Below are positions 27,656 to 35,838 of a stretch of 64,000 bases of DNA, in pieces. Origin of the DNA: Acidobacteriota bacterium (lineage in GTDB: Bacteria > Acidobacteriota > Vicinamibacteria > Vicinamibacterales > JAKQTR01); the NCBI GenBank assembly GCA_026393675.1, contig JAPKZQ010000004.1:1-64000 (forward strand). Direction: 5' to 3'. The translations under genes were made by a program, and so were the position numbers. Under the pieces are notes generated by a model. That model was not told the DNA's origin. It searched no databases and saw only the letters and a program-made list of their open reading frames with translations. The stretch's first letter is position 1, and each line of letters begins with the position of its first letter.

Positions 27656-29171
27656 AGCCGCCGTCGCCCGTCTCGCGTGGCAACACGATGTCGAAGACGG
27701 TCTCCAGTCCTTCCTGACTTCGAACGGTGACGCGGCCTCCGTGGCGCTCGACGATGGCCTTGACGATCGAGAGCCCGAGGCCGCTTCCTCGTTGATCGCC
27801 TGCTCGCGACGTGTCGGTTTTGTAGAACCGGTCAAACACGTGACCGATGTGCTCGGTGGGGATCCCTTCTCCGGTATCGCGAACAGACAACACCGCACTA
27901 TCCGGGCGCGCACACGCACCGAATTCAATCCTGCCGCCGGATCCGGTGTGGCGTAACGCGTTGGCCGCCAGATTCTGGAGCGCCTGCTCCATGCGCACAG
28001 GATCGACGTGCACGGTCATCGACGGTGGATCGATGTGGCTGGTCAGCGTGGCGTTCTTCAGCCCGGCGTCGCGTTCGTGCCGTTCAATCACCCGACGGAA
28101 CAACTCTTCGACCAGGATCTCCGTGCGAACCAGTGCCCCGCCTCCTGCCTCGAGCCGGGCCAGGTCCATCAAGTCGCCAATGAGCCGTTCGAGTCTGGCC
28201 GTCTCCTCGCGGACGATACCGAGGTAGCGTTGGCGCGTGTCGGCATTGAGCTCCAACTCGGCCATCGCGAGTGTCTCGAGGTATCCGCGTATCGCCGTCA
28301 GCGGCGTCATCAACTCATGGGACACGTCGGCCAGGAGTTGACGGCGATCGTGATCAGCCGCACGAAGGGCCTCCGCCCGGGCACTCAAGTCGGCCGCCAT
28401 CCGGTTGAACGCCCGCGCTACAGCCGCAATCTCGTCGCCGCCTGTTTCCGGCGCACGCGCCGTCGCATCGCCCGTGCCGAGGCGCCGCGCGGCATCCTCG
28501 AGCTGGCCCAGTCGTCTGTGCGCAGGTCTGAAGATGAACACGCTCGCGAACATCGTGCCGATGATCACGAGCAGCGCCGCGATCGCCATCCCCACCGGCG
28601 CAACCTGGCGAATCACGACAGCCAGCGGCGCGTTTGGGGGAACCAACACCATCGCACGCACGCGATCGTGCACGACCACCGGGAAGAACGCGGCCGGTCG
28701 CCTTGGGCCCCGTCCCCCGCCCGGTTCAAGCCCCGGACCCGGCCCGAGTCCCGGTCCGAATCCTGGCCCGCCGCCGCGACCCGGCCCGAGCCCGGCACCC
28801 GGGCCCAGTGCGCGCCGCGTCAGGCGACGCAGCGCGGCCTCGCGCAGAAGGGGCGGCACATCTGCGTCCGGATGGGAGAGGAACATGCGGCCGTCGGGCA
28901 ACACCAGCGCAACAGGCCGCCAGTGGGAGCCATAGTGCTCTCGCAGATAGGCCTCGACCTCGAGGTTCTCGTCCGCGGACCATGCCGTGCCCAGATCAGA
29001 GGCGACCAGCGCAGCCAGATCGAGTGTCGAGCGGCCGGCGACCGTGTCGGATGAACGCGCCAGAAACCAGACCGTCACGGCTCCCTGCACCACCATCAGG
29101 GTGGCGAGGAACGCGACAAATCCGATCGCGATGCGCCAGTACAGGCTGCGAAACCAGGCTCGTTCACTCAT
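27642..29171 (-). CDS. sensor histidine kinase (CpxA/BaeS-like)
   Basis: The 509-aa protein has an N-terminal TM helix (about 12-35), a periplasmic sensor domain, a second TM helix (about 190-215), a HAMP domain, HisKA with LLADVSHELMTPLTAIRG and HATPase_c with DTGEGI and GSGLGLSIVKAI. The sensor domain contains a Gly-Pro repeat block (GPGAGLGPGRGGGPGFGPG). The C-terminal end runs into a repeat element. It overlaps the upstream response-regulator gene by 8 bp. Spy-like proteins on both sides suggest an envelope-stress or metal-stress system like CpxAR-CpxP. Confidence 0.93.
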   Translation of the reverse strand: MSERAWFRSLYWRIAIGFVAFLATLMVVQGAVTVWFLARSSDTVAGRSTLDLAALVASDLGTAWSADENLEVEAYLREHYGSHWRPVALVLPDGRMFLSHPDADVPPLLREAALRRLTRRALGPGAGLGPGRGGGPGFGPGLGPGPGLEPGGGRGPRRPAAFFPVVVHDRVRAMVLVPPNAPLAVVIRQVAPVGMAIAALLVIIGTMFASVFIFRPAHRRLGQLEDAARRLGTGDATARAPETGGDEIAAVARAFNRMAADLSARAEALRAADHDRRQLLADVSHELMTPLTAIRGYLETLAMAELELNADTRQRYLGIVREETARLERLIGDLMDLARLEAGGGALVRTEILVEELFRRVIERHERDAGLKNATLTSHIDPPSMTVHVDPVRMEQALQNLAANALRHTGSGGRIEFGACARPDSAVLSVRDTGEGIPTEHIGHVFDRFYKTDTSRAGDQRGSGLGLSIVKAIVERHGGRVTVRSQEGLETVFDIVLPRETGDGGFNTP

Positions 29172-29895
29172 CGGCGAATTTGTACCCGCTTCCCCACACG
29201 GTCAGAACGTAACGCGGCGTGGCCGCGTCTGGCTCGATCTTCTTCCGCAGTCTCTTGACGAGCGCGTCGACGCTGCGCTCCGTCACGAACGTGTCGCCTT
29301 TCCACACGTTGGTCAGCAGGGCGTCCCGGGTGAAGACAATGCCGGGGCGCGACGCGAGTGTGCGGAGCAGGTTGAACTCCTGCGCGGTCAGGTCGACCTC
29401 GGCACCAGCGACCCTCACGCGGTGGCGCGCGAGATCAATCTCGAGATCCATCACTCGATAGACCTCGTCGCTGGACCCGCCGGCCTGTGTGGACGCCCCC
29501 TCGCCACCAGTCCTGGCGCCTGCCCGCCTCAGCAGCGCCCTGACGCGCGCGATGAACTCACGGACGCCGAACGGTTTGGTCAGATAGTCGTCGGCCCCGC
29601 TTTCGAGGCCGAGCACTTTGTCTGATTCTTCGCGCCTCGCCGTCAGCATCAGGATCGGCGTGTCGGCATTGGGGCCGCCGCGGCGCACCGCCCGGCAGAC
29701 GGCGAGTCCGTCTATCGACGGGATCATCAGGTCGAGCACGACAATGTCGAATCGCTGCTCGTTGAGCGTCGCGAGTGCGTCCCGCCCGTCGGCGGACGGC
29801 GTGCAGATGAATCCTTCAAGCCCGAGATGCAGCGTGATCAGATCACGGATGTGCTGTTCGTCCTCGACGATCAACGCGCGCGGACTGTCGCTCAC
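29164..29895 (-). CDS. OmpR-family response regulator
   Basis: The 243-aa regulator has a receiver domain (acidic VEDEQH, phosphoacceptor in VVLDLMIPS, TKPFGVRE) and a C-terminal winged helix (VDLTAQEFNLLRTLASRPG...VDALVKRLRKKIE...VWGSGYKF). The start is GTG at 29895. It is transcribed with the kinase and divergent from the second Spy-like gene; direct repeats at 29905-29945 are candidate binding sites. Confidence 0.94.
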   Translation of the reverse strand: MSDSPRALIVEDEQHIRDLITLHLGLEGFICTPSADGRDALATLNEQRFDIVVLDLMIPSIDGLAVCRAVRRGGPNADTPILMLTARREESDKVLGLESGADDYLTKPFGVREFIARVRALLRRAGARTGGEGASTQAGGSSDEVYRVMDLEIDLARHRVRVAGAEVDLTAQEFNLLRTLASRPGIVFTRDALLTNVWKGDTFVTERSVDALVKRLRKKIEPDAATPRYVLTVWGSGYKFADE

Positions 29896-29904
29896 TGTCG
29901 GCCC

Positions 29905-29945
29905 CGTGTCACAGAAGTTTCACACGTGTGCCGCGATCGTGTCAC
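29905..29945. promoter_or_regulatory. direct CGTGTCAC repeats and CACACGTGTG palindrome
   Basis: CGTGTCAC occurs at 29905-29912 and again at 29938-29945 (33 bp apart, about three helical turns), with the perfect palindrome CACACGTGTG at 29921-29930 between them. It is placed in the divergent promoter region of the response regulator and the Spy-like gene, so it is a candidate operator for that regulator. Confidence 0.45.
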
Positions 29946-29991
29946 GGCGGTTCCGTCAAATGTAGTAGACGCTCAAACAAGGAGATGGTCA

Positions 29992-30567
29992 ATGGACTTC
30001 AAGAATCGCACGTTTCTCGCATCGCTCGCCGCCACGTTCGGCGTGGTCATCGTCGCCGGGCTCGGCATCGTCGCGCTCGGCGCGCAGCAGGGCCCACCTC
30101 CGGGACGTGGTCCTGGCGCGCGCGGACCCGGGATGTTCGGCGCCGGACCTCGCGGCCCGATGGCCGGGATGATGCGACGCGGTCTCGCTCAGTTGAATCT
30201 GACCGATGACCAGAAGACGAGGATCAAGAGCACCCTTGAGTCGAATAGGGACGCCACACAGGCGATCGCCAAGCGGATGATCGCCGCACGCGAAGCGCTG
30301 GGCGACGCCGTCACGGCCGACACGATCGTCGAAGCGGACATTCGCGCGAAAGCCGCCGCGGTGGCCGTCGTCGAAGCCGACGCGGCGGTGCTGCGGGCCA
30401 ATGTTCGCGCGCAGGTGTTCGCGTTGCTGACGCCGGAACAGGTGGCCAAGGCCAAGCAGTTGCGTGCCGTAGGGAACGGCCGCATCAAGCAGTTCCTTGG
30501 CCGCATGCTCGGCCGCGACGGCCGGGGCGGGCCGGGTGGTCCCGGGCGCGTCGGCGGCTGGTTCTAA
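29992..30567 (+). CDS. second Spy/CpxP-like periplasmic protein
   Basis: This 191-aa exported protein has a hydrophobic N-terminal signal (about 8-30, ending LGAQQ), a Gly/Pro/Arg-rich stretch (GPPPGRGPGARGPGMFG), then a helical domain with LNLTDDQKTRIK and LLTPEQVAKAKQL, the paired LTxxQ-type motifs of Spy. The C-terminus is again Gly/Arg-rich. AAGGAG precedes ATG 29992. Divergent from the OmpR-type regulator, it is the most likely target of that system. Confidence 0.85.
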   Translation: MDFKNRTFLASLAATFGVVIVAGLGIVALGAQQGPPPGRGPGARGPGMFGAGPRGPMAGMMRRGLAQLNLTDDQKTRIKSTLESNRDATQAIAKRMIAAREALGDAVTADTIVEADIRAKAAAVAVVEADAAVLRANVRAQVFALLTPEQVAKAKQLRAVGNGRIKQFLGRMLGRDGRGGPGGPGRVGGWF

Positions 30568-30573
30568 GGCTGG

Positions 30574-31332
30574 TTAGCTCTTGACTCGTCCCCGACCCTT
30601 GCGCACGACCCAGCAGATGATGAGCACCATCACGAGCAGCGCGAGCCCTCCGCTCACGGCGAAGAGCATCAGGGTCGAATAGAGAATAGATGTGCGTTCA
30701 ATGCGGGCTTCGATCTCGATGGGCTTGCCGGCCTGACGATCGACAAGCGTCTGTTCCCAGACGAGGATGTTGCCGCGCTTCAGGTTGTCCGCGCCGGCGT
30801 TGTGGTAGCGGATTCGACTCGGCAGGTGCAGGCGCACAGCCACCAGCTCGCTGCCGTTCCAACCCACCGGGCCGACGGGCTTGGCAGCCGACGCCCCCAT
30901 GCGCTGCCGATAGACCAGCAGGTCATCAAGGCGATCGATCTGGTAGGTCGACCAGGCCAACAGCGGCGCCTGGCCCAGCTTCGTAATGTCGTCGACCTGC
31001 AGCCGAACCTGGACGAACCGGCGGCCAAACCTCCGCCAGGCGCTGACGCGAACCACGTGCGCCACGTCCGAGTTGTAGATCTTCCGCACGACGTCACGGT
31101 CGAGCGGCGCGCTCGGATCCGTCTTCAGGTCGACGCCACGCAGGTTGACCAGCGCGGCCAGCGACGTGTTGACGTAGACGGAGGCGCTACCGTCGACCGA
31201 CAGGTAGATCTCTTCTTCGTACTCGTATTGCCGGACCAGCCCGCTCCCACACCCTGACGCCCCGAGGACGGCAAGACCAACGACGCCGAGGAGGATCGCT
31301 ACTCTGAAGGACGCGCGCGCGCCTGACTCCAT
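30574..31332 (-). CDS. membrane-anchored lipoprotein-like protein of unknown function
   Basis: The 252-aa protein has an N-terminal hydrophobic segment with a lipobox-like LGASGC near residue 28, a beta-rich extracytoplasmic domain (about 35-215) and a C-terminal TM helix (LMLFAVSGGLALLVMVLIICWVV) with a basic tail. No known domain was recognised. It is divergent from polA across 42 bp, with a TATCAT box 15 nt before its ATG, and its 3' end is 6 bp from that of the Spy-like gene. Confidence 0.7.
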   Translation of the reverse strand: MESGARASFRVAILLGVVGLAVLGASGCGSGLVRQYEYEEEIYLSVDGSASVYVNTSLAALVNLRGVDLKTDPSAPLDRDVVRKIYNSDVAHVVRVSAWRRFGRRFVQVRLQVDDITKLGQAPLLAWSTYQIDRLDDLLVYRQRMGASAAKPVGPVGWNGSELVAVRLHLPSRIRYHNAGADNLKRGNILVWEQTLVDRQAGKPIEIEARIERTSILYSTLMLFAVSGGLALLVMVLIICWVVRKGRGRVKS

Positions 31333-31374
31333 AAGCTAGCCATGATATAGGATTGCGGGCTGGGGACCACACGC

Positions 31375-34071
31375 ATGCCCACGTTCTACCTGATCGACGG
31401 CAGCTCCCAGATGTACCGGGCGTACCACGCCATTCGGGGACTGACCGGGCCTGACGGCCGTTCCACCAACGCGGTGTTCGGCTTCGTCATGATGCTCCGC
31501 AGGTTGGTGGCCGACCATCGGCCCGACCTGATCGCCGCCGCGTTCGACCTGGCGGGGCCGACGTTTCGGAGCGAATTAGCCGGCGACTACAAAGCGCACC
31601 GCCCGCCGATGCCGCCTGATCTGGAGGAACAGATTCCGTGGGTCCATCGCTCGTGCGAAGCACTGGGCGTCCCGGTGCTCACATCCGTTGGATTCGAGGC
31701 GGACGATGTGATCGGGACGCTGGCCCTCAAGGGCGCGGCCGCGGGTTTCGATGTGGCCATTGTCACCGGCGACAAGGATTTCTATCAACTGGTGGGCGAG
31801 CGAATTCGCGTGTTCAACCCGCGGGACGACGGCACCTGGTACGACGAAGCCGGCGTCGTCGAGAAGTTCGGCGTGCCACCGCGGCAGGTGATCGACGTAC
31901 TGGCGCTGACCGGTGACGCGGTCGACAACGTGAAAGGCGTCCCCGGCATTGGCGAGAAGGGTGCCCGCGAGTTGCTGGCGCAGTTTGGCTCTCTCGATGC
32001 CCTGCTCGAACAGGCCGCCGCCATCACGCAGAAGCGGTACCGCGAAGCCCTGCTGACCAACGCCGATGCCGCGCGCTTGAGCCGGGAACTGGTCACCATC
32101 CGTTGCGACGTACCCGTCGAAGCCGACCTTGAGCGTTTCCGCTACCCGGGTCCCGCACGCGAGGCGTGTTACACGCTGTTCGCCGAACTCGGATTCAAGA
32201 CGCTCACCCGTGAGTTCGCACCGGCACACGAGACCGCGGCGGTCGTTCGCGACTACGAGGTCGTCGATTCGATTGAGGGGCTCGAGACACTCGTCGGCGA
32301 GCTCCGGGTGGCTGGACGATTCGGCCTGCGCGTCGTGGGAGACGACCCGGCGCCCATGCACGCGCGCCTGGTGGGCATCGCGCTCTCTGCGCGTGAGGGG
32401 CACGCCCGTTATGTCCCGCTCGGTCACCGCTCGCTTGATGAGCATTCCAATCTTTCGGAGCGGGCCGTGCTCGACGTGTTGCGACCGCTGCTCGAGGATC
32501 CGGTGCTTCAGGTGGCCGGTCACGACCTGAAGACCGACATGATCATCCTGGCGCGTCATGGAGTGAGGCTGGGCGGTCGCGCGTTCGACACGATGCTGGC
32601 CAGCTACCTGCTCGATTCCACGCGGGCGCCGCACGCACTCGAGACCATCGCGCTCGAGCACATCGGCGTCCGGGCCGCGACCGAGGAACTCACCTACGGG
32701 AAGGGCGCCAAGGCGATCCAAGCCTCGGACCTGCCGGCGACGGCCACGCTGGCATTTGCCGGAGAGCGTGCCGAGTTGCCGTTGCGGCTGGCCGGGACGC
32801 TACAGGACCAGCTCGCCAGTCACTCGCTGGCCGAGCTGAACGACACGATGGAGCTGCCGCTCGTCCCCATCCTTGCCGAGATTGAGCAGATCGGGGTGCG
32901 CGTCGATACGGCGGCGCTCGCCGCGCTGTCGAAGCGTCTCGAACGGGATCTCCAGGCCCTTGGTCTCCGGATCTTCGAGATGGGCGGCGGCGAGTTCAAC
33001 ATCAACTCGCCGAAGCAACTGGCCGAAGTCCTGTTCGAGCGGCTGCAGTTGCCCGCGTCGAAAAAGACCGGCAAGACGCGCGTGGCCTCCACCGCCGTCG
33101 ACGTGCTGGAGGAACTCGCGCTCACGCACGAACTGCCGCGACTCATCCTCGAGTGGCGCAGCATGCAGAAGCTCAAGGGGACCTACATCGACGCGCTTCC
33201 GCTGCTGGTTCACGCAGACACCGGGCGCGTCCATACCAGCTTCAATCAGGCGGTTGCCGCCACGGGGCGGCTGAGCAGCAGCGATCCGAATCTGCAGAAC
33301 ATCCCGGTCCGCACCGAACTCGGACGGGAGATCAGGCAGGCGTTTATCGCCGACCCCGGCTGCGTGTTGATCTCAGCCGACTACTCCCAAATCGAACTGC
33401 GCGTGCTGGCCCACCTCGCGGGCGATCAAGCACTGATCGAGGCGTTCAAGCGCGGAGAGGACATTCACGATCGGACCGCCGACGCGATCTTCGGACCAGG
33501 CAGCACGAAGGACCGCAAAGAGCGACGCACCGTCGCGAAGATGATCAACTACGCGCTGCTGTACGGAAAGACCGCGTTCACGCTGGCGAAGGATATCGGC
33601 GTGACGCAGCAGGCGGCGCAAGCCTTTATCGATGCCTACTTTGCGGGGTTCCCAGGTGTGCGCCGGTTTCTCGATCGCACCCTTGAGGAGGCGCGTGTTT
33701 CCGGTGTGGTGAAGACACTGTTCGGCCGGCGGCGGCCGGTGCCGGAGTTGACGAGCCAGAACGGCCAGGTGCGCAGCGCGGCCGAGCGGATTGCCGTCAA
33801 CATGCCGATCCAGGGCACGGCGGCCGACATCATGAAACGGGCGATGATTGACGTGCATCGCGCCCTGGCTGGCCATCGGGCGGCGCCCGGCGGGCGGCAT
33901 CCGCGCATGATCCTGACGGTCCACGACGAACTGGTGTTCGAGGTCCGGCGCGAGGACGCCAGCGAAATCGCGGCGCTCGTCCGGGAATTGATGGAAGCCG
34001 CGGCCACGTTGGCCGTGCCGCTGACGGTGGACGTCGGCATCGGGGACAACTGGAACGACGCCAAGCCGTAG
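31375..34071 (+). CDS. polA: DNA polymerase I
   Basis: This 898-aa repair and Okazaki-fragment polymerase has an intact 5'-3' exonuclease domain (about 1-290: YLIDGSSQMYRAYHA, VTGDKDFYQLV, DNVKGVPGIGEKGA) and an intact polymerase domain (motif A DYSQIELRVLAH, O-helix RRTVAKMINYALLYGKT, motif C VHDELVFEV). The middle 3'-5' exonuclease-like domain has lost the metal-binding acidic residues: the DTE strand reads FGLRVVG and the last motif lacks its Asp. Proofreading is probably inactive, as in Taq PolA. It starts at ATG 31375 after a TATAGG-like -10 box. Confidence 0.97.
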   Translation: MPTFYLIDGSSQMYRAYHAIRGLTGPDGRSTNAVFGFVMMLRRLVADHRPDLIAAAFDLAGPTFRSELAGDYKAHRPPMPPDLEEQIPWVHRSCEALGVPVLTSVGFEADDVIGTLALKGAAAGFDVAIVTGDKDFYQLVGERIRVFNPRDDGTWYDEAGVVEKFGVPPRQVIDVLALTGDAVDNVKGVPGIGEKGARELLAQFGSLDALLEQAAAITQKRYREALLTNADAARLSRELVTIRCDVPVEADLERFRYPGPAREACYTLFAELGFKTLTREFAPAHETAAVVRDYEVVDSIEGLETLVGELRVAGRFGLRVVGDDPAPMHARLVGIALSAREGHARYVPLGHRSLDEHSNLSERAVLDVLRPLLEDPVLQVAGHDLKTDMIILARHGVRLGGRAFDTMLASYLLDSTRAPHALETIALEHIGVRAATEELTYGKGAKAIQASDLPATATLAFAGERAELPLRLAGTLQDQLASHSLAELNDTMELPLVPILAEIEQIGVRVDTAALAALSKRLERDLQALGLRIFEMGGGEFNINSPKQLAEVLFERLQLPASKKTGKTRVASTAVDVLEELALTHELPRLILEWRSMQKLKGTYIDALPLLVHADTGRVHTSFNQAVAATGRLSSSDPNLQNIPVRTELGREIRQAFIADPGCVLISADYSQIELRVLAHLAGDQALIEAFKRGEDIHDRTADAIFGPGSTKDRKERRTVAKMINYALLYGKTAFTLAKDIGVTQQAAQAFIDAYFAGFPGVRRFLDRTLEEARVSGVVKTLFGRRRPVPELTSQNGQVRSAAERIAVNMPIQGTAADIMKRAMIDVHRALAGHRAAPGGRHPRMILTVHDELVFEVRREDASEIAALVRELMEAAATLAVPLTVDVGIGDNWNDAKP

Positions 34072-34109
34072 ACATCTCCGATGGGCCTCATCGTGCCGGA
34101 TGAAGCAAA

Positions 34110-34185
34110 CTCTCATCACCCCGGCGAAAGCCGGGGTCCAGAGAGGTACACGGCTGGATTCCGGCGTACGCCGGAATGACGAGTA
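34110..34185. repeat. REP-like element with two hairpins
   Basis: CCCCGGC-GAAA-GCCGGGG and ATTCCGGCGTACGCCGGAAT are perfect stems separated by about 20 bp. They form the widespread CCGGCGAAAGCCGGGGTCCAG...CTGGATTCCGG intergenic repeat pair. It could end polA transcription. The gap 34072-34291 otherwise holds only the pcnB promoter. Confidence 0.75.
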
Positions 34186-34277
34186 CAAGGAGAAGAGAGA
34201 GGGAAAGCGACCAGATTGCTTTTCCACGTCAATCTTAGAATTTCTCGGAGACTCCGTCTGTAATTGGTCCCGACCCC

Positions 34278-34283
34278 TATAAT
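34278..34283 (+). promoter_or_regulatory. -10 box (TATAAT) 14 nt before pcnB
   Basis: A consensus TATAAT begins 14 nt before the GTG start at 34292, giving a leaderless or near-leaderless transcript. No good -35 is visible 17 bp upstream. Confidence 0.6.
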
Positions 34284-34291
34284 GGATTCCC

Positions 34292-35533
34292 GTGGAACCT
34301 CTCGTTGTCCCCCGCGACCAGCACACGCTCTCGCGACGGGATGTTGATCCAGACGCGCTAAAGGTCCTCTACCGCCTGAAGGATGCCGGGTTCTCCGCCT
34401 ACCTTGTCGGGGGCGGTGTGCGGGATCTGCTGCTCGGGCGACGGCCGAAAGACTTCGACATCGGCACCGACGCGCACCCGTACCAGATCAAGAAGCTGTT
34501 CCGGAACTGCTGGATCATCGGTCGCCGGTTCCGATTGGCTCACGTCGTGTTCGGCAAGAAAGTCATCGAGGTCGCCACGTTCCGCCGCCAGGTGACCGAC
34601 GATGAGATGGCCGAGGCGAAGGCGGCGGCTGAGAGCGGCGAAGCGCGGTTGCCAGACGACCACCAGCACCTGATTCATCGCGACAACACGTTCGGCACGG
34701 CCGAAGAAGACGCGTTCCGCCGTGACTTCACGATCAACGCGCTCTTCTACGACATCGCCACCTTTTCGATCATCGACTATGTGGGCGGGTTGCAGGACCT
34801 GCGCGCCCGCGTGGTCAAGTGCATTGGCGATCCGGAGGTCAGGTTTCGCGAAGACCCGGTGCGCATGCAGCGGGCGATTTCGTTCGGAGCGCGGCTGGAG
34901 TTCGACGTCGACCAGCCCATTCTTCAAGCGATCGCCCGTCATCGCGGCGAGATCGCGAAAGCCGCCCCACCGCGATTGATGGATGAGTACTACAAGATTC
35001 TGCGGACCGGCTGCGCGCGCCGCACGTTCGAGGCGTTGAAGCGGGTCGGGCTGTTCGAACCGCTCAGCCCGGTCCTGCACGAGCAGGCCGGCGACACATT
35101 GTGGGCGTCGCTCGATCGTCTCGACGCGTACCGCCGTCGTGTCGCGGCCTGTCCCGACACGCTGACCAATCCAGTGCTGCTCGGAAGCTTCATCGTGCCC
35201 CTGGGTTTTTCCCAGGCCGGGTGGCCATCGTGGCTCGAAGCCGGCGACAAGCCCGGGTTGAATCTGGGGCTGCTGCCGATGGCGAGAAAGGACGTCGAGC
35301 GGATCCACCAGGTGCTGATACTGCAGCGCCGGCTGCGGGAGCCGAGCCGGTCCCCCCACGCGCGGCGGACGCTCGTCCAGCGCTCAGCCTTCGCCGACGC
35401 GCTCACCTGGCTCGAAATCCACTCGGGCTTGCCGGATCTGCTGACCTCCTGGCGGGACGAAGTCGGCCAACCGGCGCCGGAATCGACACCCCGGCCACGG
35501 CGGCGACGCCGAAGACGCCCCCGGCCGCGATAG
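34292..35533 (+). CDS. pcnB: poly(A) polymerase / tRNA nucleotidyltransferase family protein
   Basis: This 413-aa cytoplasmic nucleotidyltransferase adds 3' adenylates to RNA. It shows the head domain with LVGGGVRDLLLGRRPKDFDIGTDA (catalytic DxD), the RRDFTINALFYD and RFREDPVRMQRAI motifs, and a C-terminal basic tail (RPRRRRRRRPRPR). Length and the basic tail favour PcnB over CCA-adding enzyme, though sequence alone cannot fully separate them. The start is GTG 34292, in line with the -10 box. Confidence 0.88.
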   Translation: MEPLVVPRDQHTLSRRDVDPDALKVLYRLKDAGFSAYLVGGGVRDLLLGRRPKDFDIGTDAHPYQIKKLFRNCWIIGRRFRLAHVVFGKKVIEVATFRRQVTDDEMAEAKAAAESGEARLPDDHQHLIHRDNTFGTAEEDAFRRDFTINALFYDIATFSIIDYVGGLQDLRARVVKCIGDPEVRFREDPVRMQRAISFGARLEFDVDQPILQAIARHRGEIAKAAPPRLMDEYYKILRTGCARRTFEALKRVGLFEPLSPVLHEQAGDTLWASLDRLDAYRRRVAACPDTLTNPVLLGSFIVPLGFSQAGWPSWLEAGDKPGLNLGLLPMARKDVERIHQVLILQRRLREPSRSPHARRTLVQRSAFADALTWLEIHSGLPDLLTSWRDEVGQPAPESTPRPRRRRRRRPRPR

Positions 35534-35586
35534 CCCCTGCCGGTCTGCCCCGGCTTTCCTTCCCGACGTGCCTCAAGGTAGAATCC

Positions 35587-35709
35587 ATGGGTGCCGGGCT
35601 GACCCCGGCTCCTCTCGCCTCGCCCGCCCCCGTCGCCGTTCTTGAGACGAGACGGCTTGTCGGCCCGACACGCTGGCTACCCGAACAAGACGACTGCCTG
35701 TTCGCCTAA
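35587..35709 (+). CDS. possible 40-aa leader peptide upstream of argF
   Basis: An ORF from ATG 35587 encodes 40 residues with an Arg-Arg pair (AGA CGG, codons 22-23) and a third Arg (codon 29). Its TAA stop (35707-35709) lies inside the first strand of the switch structure described next. AAGG lies 8 nt upstream as a weak Shine-Dalgarno, and a TAGAAT box (35579-35584) is so close that transcripts from it would start inside the ORF. Translation is therefore uncertain; the case rests on the position of the stop and the Arg codons before an arginine-pathway gene. Confidence 0.3.
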   Translation: MGAGLTPAPLASPAPVAVLETRRLVGPTRWLPEQDDCLFA

Positions 35710-35833
35710 GTCCTTCGATTCACAAGTTCGGAAACGAACTTATTCCCTCAGGACTTAGTGCTGAGCGAGCATCTTGACGGATCGCCTCGCGAGAATACGT
35801 AGCCGTCATCGCGAGTCGAAGCACTAAGGAGAC
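35705..35833 (+). promoter_or_regulatory. candidate RNA switch in the argF leader
   Basis: Segment A CTAAGTCCT (35706-35714) pairs with B AGGACTTAG (35750-35758). B's overlapping part CTTAGTGCT (35754-35762) pairs with C AGCACTAAG (35820-35828). Both helices are 9 perfect base pairs and share bases 35754-35758, so only one can form. C includes the first bases of the argF Shine-Dalgarno AAGGAG (35826-35831). An AAGTTCG-GAAA-CGAACTT hairpin (35724-35741) sits inside A:B, and TGACGG/CCGTCA sits inside B:C. This is the layout of an attenuator or riboswitch; the ligand or trigger is unknown. Confidence 0.55.
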
Positions 35834-35838
35834 ATGCC

